A stretch of DNA of 64,000 nucleotides from DASYRM01 sp036004405 (GTDB lineage Bacteria; Acidobacteriota; Vicinamibacteria; Vicinamibacterales; UBA2999), in NCBI GenBank assembly GCA_036004405.1, contig DASYRM010000190.1:1-64000 (forward strand), given 5' to 3'. Below, piece by piece: positions 51,752 through 60,715 of the stretch; positions within the stretch are counted from its first letter, which is position 1; the number at the start of each line of letters is the position of its first letter. Under the pieces are notes generated by a model. It saw only the letters and a program-made list of their open reading frames with translations, had not been told where the DNA came from and made no database searches. Both the position numbers and the translations under genes were made by a program.

Positions 51752-52300
51752 ATGAAAACCGCGCTGGCTCTCGTCCTCTTTACCGCGTGTGCCACTCCGG
51801 TCTTCGCGCAGACTCCGCCGGCGCCCACGACGTCATCGTGGCTGCGCGGCGCCTACACCAACCTCCGCAACTACATCGCGCGCGCCGCCGAGAAGATGCC
51901 CGAGGAGCACTACGGCATGCGGCCGGGCACGCAACCCGAGGTCCGCACGTTCGGTCAGCTGATCGGCCACCTCGCTACCTACAACTATCTGTGGTGCTCG
52001 CAGGCCAAAGGCGACAAGAACCCAGTTGCCGGCCAGGACCTCGAAAAGCTCCCGACCAAGGCGGCGCTGGTCAAGGCGTTGAACGACGCGCTCGTCTACT
52101 GCGACGGTGTGTACGAGGCGCTCACCGACGCCTCAGGGCAGGAACTGCTGACGATCACGCAGGAGAACGGCCGCCGCACGCAGTCGCTGCGTCTGAGCCT
52201 GCTGATTCTCAACCTTGGCCACAACAACGAGCACTACGGCAACGTGGTGACGTACATGCGCATCAAGGACATCGTCCCGCCGTCGTCGGAGCCGCGCTGA
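51752..52300 (+). CDS. Exported DinB-superfamily protein
   Basis: The product is 182 residues with a signal peptide (ALALVLFTACATPVFA). The four-helix DinB/YfiT pattern is visible: GQLIGHLATYNYLW (first metal His) and NLGHNNEHYGNVVTYMRI (HxxxH pair). DinB-like proteins bind divalent metal and may act as thiol or lyase-type enzymes; most are cytosolic, so the signal peptide is notable. A structured repeat begins 3 bp after the stop. Confidence 0.85.
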   Translation: MKTALALVLFTACATPVFAQTPPAPTTSSWLRGAYTNLRNYIARAAEKMPEEHYGMRPGTQPEVRTFGQLIGHLATYNYLWCSQAKGDKNPVAGQDLEKLPTKAALVKALNDALVYCDGVYEALTDASGQELLTITQENGRRTQSLRLSLLILNLGHNNEHYGNVVTYMRIKDIVPPSSEPR

Positions 52301-52303
52301 GAT

Positions 52304-52408
52304 GTACGTAGAGGCGCACCTTCAGGTGCGCCTGCAGGCGGACCTAAAGGTCCGCCTCTACGTACGTGGCTCGCCGGAAGAACGGGCCGCCTGAAGGCGG
52401 CCCCTACG
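52304..52408. repeat. REP-like composite of three hairpins
   Basis: Three stems in a row: GGCGCACCT/AGGTGCGCC, GGCGGACCT/AGGTCCGCC and GGGCCGCC/GGCGGCCC, linked by GCAGGC and flanked by TACGTA words. It sits between the DinB stop and the RND stop; the RND TAG (52404-52406) is inside the repeat's CTACGTACGT end. Related copies lie at 4076 and 58944. Confidence 0.85.
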
Positions 52409-55400
52409 TACGTGGTTCGACGGCGTGGAGCGCCATCGCGCCGCCTTCGGCAGGTGACGGCACGGGATGCGCCTCGACGGGTGCCGGGCGCGTGGCCGGC
52501 TCGCGGCGACGCGCGAGCCGCAGGCGCAGCCCCTCGATGTAGGTGTAGTAGACCGGCGTGATGTAGAGCGTCAGCAGCTGCGACACGATCAGGCCGCCGA
52601 CGACCGCCAACCCGAGCGGCCGCCGCGATTCGGCGCCGGCGCCGAGCCCCATCGCGATCGGCAGCGTGCCCACGAGCGCCGCCATCGTCGTCATCATGAT
52701 CGGGCGGAACCGCACGAGGCAGGCTTCGTGAATCGCCTCGGTCGGCGTCTTCCCGAGCTTCTGCGCCTCGACGGCAAAGTCCACCATCATGATGCCGTTC
52801 TTCTTCACCAGCCCCACGAGCATGATCACGCCGACGAACGCGTAGAGGTTCAGCTCGACTTTGAAGATCATCAGCGTGAGCAGCGCGCCGAGGCCGGCCG
52901 CCGGCAGGCCCGAGAGAATCGTCAGCGGGTGCGTGAAGCTCTCGTAGAGCACGCCGAGCACGATGTAGATGACGACGATGGCCATCAACAACACGAGGCC
53001 GAGGCCGCGGAAGGAGTCCTGAAAGGCCTGCGCCGTGCCCTGGAACGCCAGCGTCACCGACGACGGCAGCGTCTCGGCGGCTGTCGTCTGAATCTGCGTT
53101 ACGGCGTCGCCGAGCGCGAATCCGGGGCGCAGGTTGAAGCCGATCGTCACCGACGGCAGCTGGCCGAAGTGGTTGACTTGCGTCGGACCAACGTCGGTCC
53201 GCAGACGCGCGACCGACTCGAGTGGGATGAGGCGCCCGTTACTCGACCGGACGTAGAGCGCCGACATCGCCGCCGGATCGTTCTGGAACTTCGGATCGAC
53301 GCGCAGGATGACCTGGTACTGGTTGTTCGGCGCGAAGATCTGCGAGACCTGGCGCGTACCGTAGGCGTTGTAGAGTGCGCTCTCGACCTGCGTCGCGGTG
53401 AGGCCGAGTGTGGACAGCTTGTCGCGGTCCATCTCCACCTGCACCTGCGGATTGTTCAGGAGCAGGTCGCTGTTCACGTCCTCGAAGCCCGGCATCTGGC
53501 GCACCTTGGCCTCGAGCACCGGCGCCCACTTGTAGAGCTCGGCGGTGTCGGTGTCCTGCATCGTGAACTGGTAGAGCGCGCGCTGTGCGCCTCCACCGCC
53601 ACCCAGGTTGATCGGCGGCTGGTTCACCATGAACACGCGCACGCCAGGGATCTGTGCCAGAACGGGCCGCAGCCGCGCGATCACCTGGTCCACGGTCTCG
53701 GGCCGCTGGTTGCGCGGCTTCAGCTCCACGAACATGCGCCCCTGATTCGAGCCGCCGGTGGCGTTGTTGCCGATCGGACCGACGTTCGAGCTGGCGCCGA
53801 GCACGTTCGGATCGTTGACGACGATGTCGGCCACCTGCTTCTGATGCCGCACCATCTCATCGAAGCTGATGCCCTGCGCGCCTTCGGTGTTGACGTTGAA
53901 GCGCCCCTGGTCCTCGCTCGGCAGAAACCCCTTCGGCACCAGGCCGAACATGTAAATCGTGGCGGCGAGCAGCGCGAACGAGACGAGCATGGTGACGGCG
54001 CGGAACCGCAGCGTCCCGGCCAGCGTGATGTCGTAGAGCCGCCGCCAGGCGTCGAACACACGCTCGAACGCGTTGTAGACAGAGCCGTGCTCGTGCGGCG
54101 GCCTCAGGAAGCGGCTGCACAGCATCGGCGTCAGGCTGATGGCCACGAAGCCCGACACCAGAATGGCGGCGGCAATGGTGACGGCGAACTCGTGCAGCAG
54201 GCGGCCGACGATGCCGCCCATGAACAGCACCGGGATGAACACCGCCACCAGCGACAGCGTCATCGAGAGAATCGTGAACGCCACCTCTCGCGACCCGTCG
54301 TAGGCCGCCTGCATCGGCGGCTTGCCCATTTCCATGTGCCGGACGATGTTCTCCAGCATCACGATGGCGTCGTCCACGACGAACCCCACCGACAGCGTCA
54401 GCGCCATCAGCGACAGGTTGTCCAGGCTGTAGCCCAGCAGATACATCACCGAGAACGTGCCGACGAGCGATCCTGGCAGCGCCAGGCTGGGGATGATAGT
54501 GGCCGACAGGTTCCGCAGGAACAGGAAGATCACCAGGATCACCAGCCCCACGGTGACGAGCAGCGTCAGCTTGACGTCGTGCACCGACTCCTTGATGGTG
54601 ATCGACCGGTCGCTGCGGACGTCGAGGTTCACCGAGGCCGGCAGCTGCTCCTTGATGGCCGGCAGCAGCGTCTTGATGGCGTCCACCACCTGCACCACGT
54701 TGGTGCCGGGCTGCTTCATGATCGACAGGTAGACGCAGCGCTCGCCGTTCTGCCAGCTCGCCGTCTTGTCGTTCTCGACGCCGTCGAAGACGTGCGCCAC
54801 CTCGTCGAGCCGCACCGGGTTGCCGCCGCGGTAGGCGATGATGGTCGGCCCATACGCGGAGGCGCGCATCAACTGCCCGTTGGTCTGCACCGTGAAGGTC
54901 TTCTCGCCGTAGATGGTGCCGGTCGGCAGGTTCGAATTGGCGCTCTGCACCGCCGACGCCACCTCGTCGATGCCGAGCGACCGGGAGGCCAGCGCGCGCG
55001 GGTCGACATCGATGCGCACCGCGTACTTCTGCGAGCCGAACACGTTCACCTGCGCCACGCCGTTGACCATCGAGATGCGCTGGCCGATGGTGGACTGCGC
55101 GATCTCATCGAGGGTCGACAGCGGCAGCGTCGGCGAGCGCAGGATGATGAAGAAGATCGACTGGTCGGCGGGGTTGACCTTCTGATACGACGGCGGCGAC
55201 GGCATCTGCGGCGGCAGCTGCCGCGACGCGCGCCCGATCATCGACTGCACGTCCTGCGCGGCGGCGTCGATGTTGCGGCTCAGGTCGAACTGGAGCGTGA
55301 TGTCGGTGCCGCCCTGGGTGCTGGACGAGTTGATGCTGGTGAGGCCGGGAATGGCGGCGAACTGCTTTTCGAGCGGCAGCGCCACCGACGACGCCATGGT

Positions 55401-55571
55401 CTCGGGACTGGCGCCGGGCAGCGCCGCCGACACGCGGATCGTCGGGAAGTCCACACTCGGCAGGTCGGCGACCGGCAGCTCCTGGTACGACAGCGTGCCG
55501 AACACCAGGATGCCGAGGATGAGCAGGGTCGTGGTAACCGGACGGGCGATGAACACCGACGACAGGTTCAT
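52404..55571 (-). CDS. RND-family inner-membrane efflux pump (MdtB/C-AcrB type)
   Basis: The product is 1055 residues, full length. N-terminal FIARPVTTTLLILGILVFG is the first helix, and VGFVVDDAIVMLENIVRHME holds the Asp pair of helix 4 used in proton transfer. Two repeat halves with large periplasmic loops are present (LDVRSDRSITIKESVHDVK, then GVQRALYQ-type porter segments). It follows the adaptor gene by 5 bp. An outer-membrane factor gene is not adjacent. Substrates are probably drugs or other amphiphiles, not resolvable here. Confidence 0.95.
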   Translation of the reverse strand: MNLSSVFIARPVTTTLLILGILVFGTLSYQELPVADLPSVDFPTIRVSAALPGASPETMASSVALPLEKQFAAIPGLTSINSSSTQGGTDITLQFDLSRNIDAAAQDVQSMIGRASRQLPPQMPSPPSYQKVNPADQSIFFIILRSPTLPLSTLDEIAQSTIGQRISMVNGVAQVNVFGSQKYAVRIDVDPRALASRSLGIDEVASAVQSANSNLPTGTIYGEKTFTVQTNGQLMRASAYGPTIIAYRGGNPVRLDEVAHVFDGVENDKTASWQNGERCVYLSIMKQPGTNVVQVVDAIKTLLPAIKEQLPASVNLDVRSDRSITIKESVHDVKLTLLVTVGLVILVIFLFLRNLSATIIPSLALPGSLVGTFSVMYLLGYSLDNLSLMALTLSVGFVVDDAIVMLENIVRHMEMGKPPMQAAYDGSREVAFTILSMTLSLVAVFIPVLFMGGIVGRLLHEFAVTIAAAILVSGFVAISLTPMLCSRFLRPPHEHGSVYNAFERVFDAWRRLYDITLAGTLRFRAVTMLVSFALLAATIYMFGLVPKGFLPSEDQGRFNVNTEGAQGISFDEMVRHQKQVADIVVNDPNVLGASSNVGPIGNNATGGSNQGRMFVELKPRNQRPETVDQVIARLRPVLAQIPGVRVFMVNQPPINLGGGGGAQRALYQFTMQDTDTAELYKWAPVLEAKVRQMPGFEDVNSDLLLNNPQVQVEMDRDKLSTLGLTATQVESALYNAYGTRQVSQIFAPNNQYQVILRVDPKFQNDPAAMSALYVRSSNGRLIPLESVARLRTDVGPTQVNHFGQLPSVTIGFNLRPGFALGDAVTQIQTTAAETLPSSVTLAFQGTAQAFQDSFRGLGLVLLMAIVVIYIVLGVLYESFTHPLTILSGLPAAGLGALLTLMIFKVELNLYAFVGVIMLVGLVKKNGIMMVDFAVEAQKLGKTPTEAIHEACLVRFRPIMMTTMAALVGTLPIAMGLGAGAESRRPLGLAVVGGLIVSQLLTLYITPVYYTYIEGLRLRLARRREPATRPAPVEAHPVPSPAEGGAMALHAVEPRT

Positions 55572-55576
55572 GGCCC

Positions 55577-56740
55577 TCAGTCTCCCGAGCGAGTGGTGTC
55601 GCGGGCGTCCTGACCCTTGACCGAGATCTTCGAGCCGGGCACCAGACGGAGCTGGCCATCGGTGACCACCGTCTCACCGGGCTCGAGCCCGCTCGCAATC
55701 ACCGTCTCGGCCGCGGCGGTGCGCGTGACGATGACGTTGCGCAGCTCCACTGTCTGATCCGGCTTCACCACGAACACGAAGGGCCCCTGCTGGCCGGCCT
55801 GCACGGCCTGGGTGGACACCACGGTGGCGTTCTTCTCGGTGGTCAGCTCCACCGTAACGTTGACGTACTGGCCGGGCCACAGGCGGCGGTCGGCATTCGG
55901 GAACGTGCCCTTCACCTTGATCGTGCCGGTGGCCGGATCCACGGAGTTGTCGATGAACGAGATGCGGCCAACGGCGGGCGGCGCGTCGTCGTTGGGCGGG
56001 CTGGCCAGGACGCGCAGCGCACCGCGCGCCATGAATCGCTTCAGCTCCGGCAGCCGCGCTTCCGGAATCGAGAATGCCACCTGGATCGGCATGATCTGAT
56101 TGATCACGACGAGCGCGGCGCTGTCGTTCGCGCGCACCAGATTGCCCTCGTGCACCATCAGCGCACCGGTCCGGCCGGTGAGGGGCGCGTTGATCGTCGC
56201 GTATTCGAGCTGCACCTTCGCGTTCTCGATCGCGGCGCGATCGGCGGCCACGGTGGCGTTGAGCGCGCTCAATGACGCCTTCGACGTATCGAGGTCCGCG
56301 CGCGCGGCGATGCCGCGATCGGCCAGATCCTGAAACCGCTTGGTCGTCGCGGCGGCGTTGGCGGCCGACGCTTCATCGCGTGCGAGGTTGGCCTGCGCCT
56401 GCTCCAGCGCGGCTTCGAGCGGCCGCTTGTCGATCGCGAAGAGCAGCTGCCCCTTGGTGACCTCGTCGCCTTCGGTGAAATTGACGGACATGAGCTGGCC
56501 GGTGGTCTGCGAGCGGATCGACACGGTGGAAACCGGCTCGGCCGAACCGATGACGCCGATCTCGACGGGCATTGACTTCTGGACCACGGACGCGGTGGTC
56601 ACGGGCACCGCTCCCGGCCCGCCCGCGCGCCCGCCTCGGCCGCCAGCAGGAGCGGCGCCTGGCGCGGGCTCACTCGAGCAGCCGGCGAGCGCGATTACCC
56701 CGGCTGCAACGCCCGCAATTGCCAGTCTTCCAACACCCAT
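55577..56740 (-). CDS. RND periplasmic adaptor lipoprotein
   Basis: The product is 387 residues. A lipobox (ALAGC) ends the signal, so it is likely anchored by a lipid. The adaptor order is clear: barrel and lipoyl half (SIRSQTTGQLMSVNFTEGDEV), helical hairpin (LEQAQANLARDEASAANAAA), second lipoyl half (INAPLTGRTGALMVHEGNLV) and membrane-proximal beta part (GLEPGETVVTDGQLRLVPG). It starts the operon with the pump gene. Confidence 0.95.
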   Translation of the reverse strand: MGVGRLAIAGVAAGVIALAGCSSEPAPGAAPAGGRGGRAGGPGAVPVTTASVVQKSMPVEIGVIGSAEPVSTVSIRSQTTGQLMSVNFTEGDEVTKGQLLFAIDKRPLEAALEQAQANLARDEASAANAAATTKRFQDLADRGIAARADLDTSKASLSALNATVAADRAAIENAKVQLEYATINAPLTGRTGALMVHEGNLVRANDSAALVVINQIMPIQVAFSIPEARLPELKRFMARGALRVLASPPNDDAPPAVGRISFIDNSVDPATGTIKVKGTFPNADRRLWPGQYVNVTVELTTEKNATVVSTQAVQAGQQGPFVFVVKPDQTVELRNVIVTRTAAAETVIASGLEPGETVVTDGQLRLVPGSKISVKGQDARDTTRSGD

Positions 56741-56815
56741 GTACGCAGGTCCCCCACACGCCTCGGAACGGGTTCGATCTTAGTCCGAGACCTTGGGCTG
56801 AATGTTAAAGAGTTG

Positions 56816-58021
56816 CTAATGTTTCGCCGCTCCGCCCGCTTGCGGAGCCTCGCTGCGAAACAAGGCGGCAAACAGCAGCAGGACGGCCAGCGCACCCGCG
56901 GCCGGGACGAGCCAGATCCGGGACCAGTCGTGGCCGCCGCCCGTGGCGTAGGCATCCACCACCCGCCCCGACGCCCACGAGCCGATGAACATCCCGACGC
57001 CCAGCGTGACGAACGCAATGAAGCCCTGCGCCGCCGACCGCAGGTCGGCCGGCGCCCGCTCGTCAACGTAGATCTGCCCGGTCACGAAGAAGAAGTCGTA
57101 GCAGATGCCGTGCAGCAGGATGCCGAGGTAGAGCATCCACGAAAGGCTTCCGGTGTTGCCCTGCGCAAAGAGCAGGTAGCGCGTGGCCCACGCGGCCATG
57201 CCGACGAGCAGCATCCACTTGACGCCGAGCCGCGTGAAGAACCACGGCATGACCAGCATGAAGCCGATCTCCGACATCTGGCCGAGCGTCATCTTGCCCG
57301 CCGCGTTGACCATGCCGAGCTCGTTGAGGAACGGGTTGGCGAAGGCGTAATAGAACTGCAGCGGGATGCAGATGAGAAACGAGCCGAGCACGAAGACGGC
57401 AAACGAGCGCTCGCGCAGCATCTTCAGCGCGTCGAGGCCGAGCACGTCGGCGAGCGTGGCGCGGCGGCCGCGCTGCGGTGGCGTGTGCGGCAGCGCCAGC
57501 GAGAACAGCCCCAGCACGAGCGACGCCGCGGCCGCGACGCGCATCGGCACCGCGGTGGCCTCGAGGCCGAGCGAGCCGATCACCAGACCGGCGACGATCC
57601 AGCCGATCGTGCCGAGGACGCGGATGGGCGGAAACTCACGGCCCGGGTCGCGCATCTGCCGGAAGGAGATGGCGTTGCTGAGCGCCAGCGTCGGCATGAA
57701 GCAGAGCGCGTAGGCCAGCAGGGCGCCGTAGAACCCTCCGAACGCCGTGCGCGTGGACGCAAAGAACAGCAGCGCCGCGCCGGCGACGTGCAGCACGCAG
57801 AGCAGCCGCTCGGTGGCGAAGAACCGATCCGCCACCATGCCGACGAAGAAGGGCGAGATGATCGCGGCGAGCGCCGTGGTGCCCGAAGCCAGGCCGATCT
57901 GCTCGCCCGAAAACCCGAGCGTCTGGCCGAGCCAGGTGCCGAGCGTCACCGACCAGGCGCCCCACACGAAGTACTGCAGGAACATCAGGGCCGACAGCGC
58001 GGCCCGCGTCCGGGGCGTCAT
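56816..58021 (-). CDS. MFS permease of the nucleoside:H+ symporter type
   Basis: The product is 401 residues with 12 predicted helices. The opening LMFLQYFVWGAWSVTLGTWL and FSGEQIGLASGTTALAAIIS, FPPIRVLGTIGWIVAGL, and RAPADLRSAAQGF match the NupG/XapB-like family common in Bacteroidota and Acidobacteria. It is coupled (ATGA) to the upstream TIM-barrel gene, so it may import a sugar or nucleoside that enzyme modifies. The exact substrate is unknown. Confidence 0.88.
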   Translation of the reverse strand: MTPRTRAALSALMFLQYFVWGAWSVTLGTWLGQTLGFSGEQIGLASGTTALAAIISPFFVGMVADRFFATERLLCVLHVAGAALLFFASTRTAFGGFYGALLAYALCFMPTLALSNAISFRQMRDPGREFPPIRVLGTIGWIVAGLVIGSLGLEATAVPMRVAAAASLVLGLFSLALPHTPPQRGRRATLADVLGLDALKMLRERSFAVFVLGSFLICIPLQFYYAFANPFLNELGMVNAAGKMTLGQMSEIGFMLVMPWFFTRLGVKWMLLVGMAAWATRYLLFAQGNTGSLSWMLYLGILLHGICYDFFFVTGQIYVDERAPADLRSAAQGFIAFVTLGVGMFIGSWASGRVVDAYATGGGHDWSRIWLVPAAGALAVLLLFAALFRSEAPQAGGAAKH

Positions 58022-58932
58022 GCGAGGGCGCGCTTCGCGTAGTCGAAGCAGGTCCGTACTTCCTCGACCGGCCCGGCCGTTCCGCGGTGCTCGTACTCGA
58101 CGTAGGCGCGCACCGGCCACTTCTCCTTCTTGAGCAGCTGCAGCGCCTGGGTGATCGGCGTGTCGCCCTGCCCCCACGCCACGTTGTCGCCCTGGTTCTT
58201 CTTGCGGTCCTTGAGGTGCAGGTTGGTGATGGCGGCGTGGTGCTCGCGAAGGTACGCCACCGCGTCGTAGTTGGCCGCCGTGAAGTGGCCGATGTCGAGA
58301 TTGATCTTGAAGTGCGGCGACAGCGCCAGCGCGGCGGCAAAGCTTTCGGGCGTGGCAAACTCGTTGGGGTCGCTCGTGTTCGAGTGGTTGTGCACCGCCA
58401 CGTTCATCTTGTGCTTGGCGGCAAACGGCGCGATTCGCTTCGCCACCGCCAGCGTCGTGGACGAGGTGATGAACCCGGCGCCGAGCGCCTTGGTGATCTC
58501 GAACCCGCGGTCGATCTCTTCGTCGGTGAAGTCTGCCCCCGGACTGTAGTTGTACGCCGCAATCGACAGCCCCGCGGACTCGAACTGCTTGCGGATGCCG
58601 CGGAAGTGGTCGAGCGGCGTCTCGAGCCGCCAGCGGCGCAGCGCCTCGCGCGCCTTCTGACGCTCCTCGGCCGACCCGCCGCGGCCGGCGGCGTTCACCG
58701 GCTCGATCTGCGGCGCCCACAGCTCGGTCTCGCTCAGGCCGGTGTCTTTCATGGCCTGGATGATCGCGGCGGTCGCGTCGCCCCCGGGCGTGCGCGGCAG
58801 CTCGCGGAACGAATAGCTCTGCACGCCGAGCCGCACGCCGCCGACGATGGTGTCCGCAAGCGCGCGTGCCGGCAGCGCCAATCCCGCGAGCGTCATCAGT
58901 CCAAATTCACGTCGTGTGTAGCGCATAGTCAT
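58018..58932 (-). CDS. Tat-exported sugar phosphate isomerase/epimerase-like TIM barrel
   Basis: The product is 304 residues. The N-terminus RREFGLMTLAGLALPARA is a twin-arginine signal. The xylose-isomerase-like TIM barrel is recognisable (GVQSYSFRELP, LSETELWAPQIEP, FKINLDIGHFTAAN, ITNLHLKDRKKNQ) with metal-binding Glu, Asp and His positions. It is probably periplasmic, where it could act on sugars before uptake by the coupled permease. An ATG six bases later is an alternative start. Confidence 0.88.
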   Translation of the reverse strand: MTMRYTRREFGLMTLAGLALPARALADTIVGGVRLGVQSYSFRELPRTPGGDATAAIIQAMKDTGLSETELWAPQIEPVNAAGRGGSAEERQKAREALRRWRLETPLDHFRGIRKQFESAGLSIAAYNYSPGADFTDEEIDRGFEITKALGAGFITSSTTLAVAKRIAPFAAKHKMNVAVHNHSNTSDPNEFATPESFAAALALSPHFKINLDIGHFTAANYDAVAYLREHHAAITNLHLKDRKKNQGDNVAWGQGDTPITQALQLLKKEKWPVRAYVEYEHRGTAGPVEEVRTCFDYAKRALA

Positions 58933-58943
58933 CTCTCATCTTT

Positions 58944-59006
58944 CGTAGAGGCGGACCCTGTGGGTCCGCCTGCAGGCGCACCTCAAAGGTGCGCCTCTAC
59001 GTACGT
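58944..59006. repeat. REP-like double hairpin
   Basis: GTAGAGGCGGACCC and GGGTCCGCC form the first stem; GGCGCACCT and AGGTGCGCC the second, linked by TGCA, ending in CTCTACGTAC. The two stems have the same sequences as the two outer stems at 52304 but in the reverse order. It lies just after the quinoprotein stop (59015) on the minus strand. Confidence 0.85.
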
Positions 59007-59014
59007 TCCGGCCC

Positions 59015-60715
59015 CTACTGGTACAGCGCGAACGAATACAACGTGTCGCCGGCGGCCACCAGCACGTGCTGCCTGCCGCCGACGCGATACGTCTGCGGCG
59101 CGTTCGACACCGTGCCGATGCGCGCGTGCCACAGGGGCGAGCCGTTGGCCGGGTCCATCGCAAAGAAGTTGCCGGAGATGTCGCCGCCGAAGAGGAGCTT
59201 TCCCGCCGTCGCCAGCAGGCCAGGCGCGCGCCCGGCGTTGCCGGCCGCGGTCGGGAAGCGGTGGCGCCACACCGTGCGCCCGGTCTTGTAGTCGATCGCC
59301 GTGATGTAGCTGCCCATCGTGGCCACGCCCACTTCGTCCTTGCCGCCCAGCCCCATGGCGCCGCGCGGGTCGGTTTCGGTGAGGTAGTACATGGCGTAGG
59401 CTTCGGCGCTCGGCACGTAGAGCAGCCCGGTGTCGGGGCTGAAAGCCTGCGGCGGCCAGTTGGTGGCGCCGCTGTTGTTCGACGACACGAGCGCGCCGCC
59501 CACGTGATGGTCCTTGGCGGGAATGCGCCGCGGCTGCCCTTTGTCGTTCAGGCCGTCGGCCCAGTTGGCGGTGTCTGAGAACTTGCTGGTGACGAGGCGC
59601 TCGCCGGTGAGGCGATCGATCGTGAAGTAGTAGCCGTTGCGGCTCGCGGTGACCACCAGCTTCCGCGGCCGGCCGTTGATGGTGCCGTCCACGAGAATCG
59701 GCGTCTGCGCCGAGTCCCAGTCGTGCGTGTCGTGCGGCGACGTCTGGAAGTACCAGGCCATCTTGCCGGTGTCCACGTTCACCGCCACGATGGCGCACGT
59801 GAACAGGTTCTCGCCCTCGCCGCGGGCCGTGCCGGTGTAGGCGGGCGTGGGATTGCCGGTGCCGAAGATGTAGAGCTTCGTCTCCGGATCGTAGCTGCCC
59901 GGCAGCCACGGGTGCCCGCCGCCGTTCCGCGCCGCATCGAGGTTCTTCCACGACTCGAGCCCTGGATCGCCGGGGTTCATCGGCACCGCGTACCACTTCC
60001 ACTGCAGATCGCCCGATTCCGGATCGAACGACTGCAGATAGCCCGCCGAGTCGAGGTCGTTGCCGGTGCCGATCATCACGTGGTTGCCGACCACCACCGG
60101 TGCCGAGGTGAGGAAGTACTGCTGGCTGAAGGGCGCGATCTCCTTGTGCCAGCGTTCGCGCCCCGTCCGCGCGTCGAGGGAAATCAGGTAATCGTCCGGC
60201 GTGACGAAGAACAGGTAGTTCCCCCACATCGCGGCGCCGCGGTTGCCGATGTGGGTGCCGCCGCGCGTACGCCAGTAGAAGTGCCACAGCTCGCGGCCGT
60301 CCTGCGCATCGAGCGCCCACACGTTGTCGGGCGCGGTGACGTAGAGCACGCCGTTGACCGCCAGCACGCCGCCTTTCACCACCGTGCCGCCGACGAAGTC
60401 GTTGTCGCCGACGCCGCCGACGATCGTCTCCGGCGGTTTCGGCCCGAACGCCGGCGGCGGCACCGGCACGGCCGGCCCGGGCCCCGCCACCAGCCGCGAC
60501 GTCCAGGCCAGGCCGAGCCGCTTCACGTTCGTCTGGTTGATCTCGGTGAGAGCGCTGTAGCGGCGACTCGTGTAGTCGCCCGAGTAGGTGGGCCACGCGT
60601 CGGCCAGCGGCTTGAGGATCTGCGCGGGATCGAGGCCGCCGTCGGCGAAGAGGGCGCTCGCCGCGGCCACGAGTGCGACGGCAACGAGACGTGGCGCGCT
60701 CCGGTATGCGGTCAT
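59015..60715 (-). CDS. PQQ-dependent dehydrogenase without heme domain
   Basis: The product is 566 residues with a signal peptide (APRLVAVALVAAASALFADG). The PQQ beta-propeller is clear: AWPTYSGDYTSRRYSALTEI, VWALDAQDGRELWHFYW, YLISLDARTGRERWHKE, ITAIDYKTGRTVWRHRF. No CxxCH and no vicinal Cys pair are present. Electrons would pass to the separately encoded diheme cytochrome, whose gene overlaps by 4 nt (ATGA). The substrate, probably an alcohol or sugar, is not known. Confidence 0.92.
   Translation of the reverse strand: MTAYRSAPRLVAVALVAAASALFADGGLDPAQILKPLADAWPTYSGDYTSRRYSALTEINQTNVKRLGLAWTSRLVAGPGPAVPVPPPAFGPKPPETIVGGVGDNDFVGGTVVKGGVLAVNGVLYVTAPDNVWALDAQDGRELWHFYWRTRGGTHIGNRGAAMWGNYLFFVTPDDYLISLDARTGRERWHKEIAPFSQQYFLTSAPVVVGNHVMIGTGNDLDSAGYLQSFDPESGDLQWKWYAVPMNPGDPGLESWKNLDAARNGGGHPWLPGSYDPETKLYIFGTGNPTPAYTGTARGEGENLFTCAIVAVNVDTGKMAWYFQTSPHDTHDWDSAQTPILVDGTINGRPRKLVVTASRNGYYFTIDRLTGERLVTSKFSDTANWADGLNDKGQPRRIPAKDHHVGGALVSSNNSGATNWPPQAFSPDTGLLYVPSAEAYAMYYLTETDPRGAMGLGGKDEVGVATMGSYITAIDYKTGRTVWRHRFPTAAGNAGRAPGLLATAGKLLFGGDISGNFFAMDPANGSPLWHARIGTVSNAPQTYRVGGRQHVLVAAGDTLYSFALYQ

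Noticed and set aside
52467..55613. A 1048-codon open frame on the plus strand, antisense to the RND pump gene
   Set aside because: It is a high-GC shadow: the product is full of Arg, His and Gln without motifs, while the minus strand encodes a complete RND pump.
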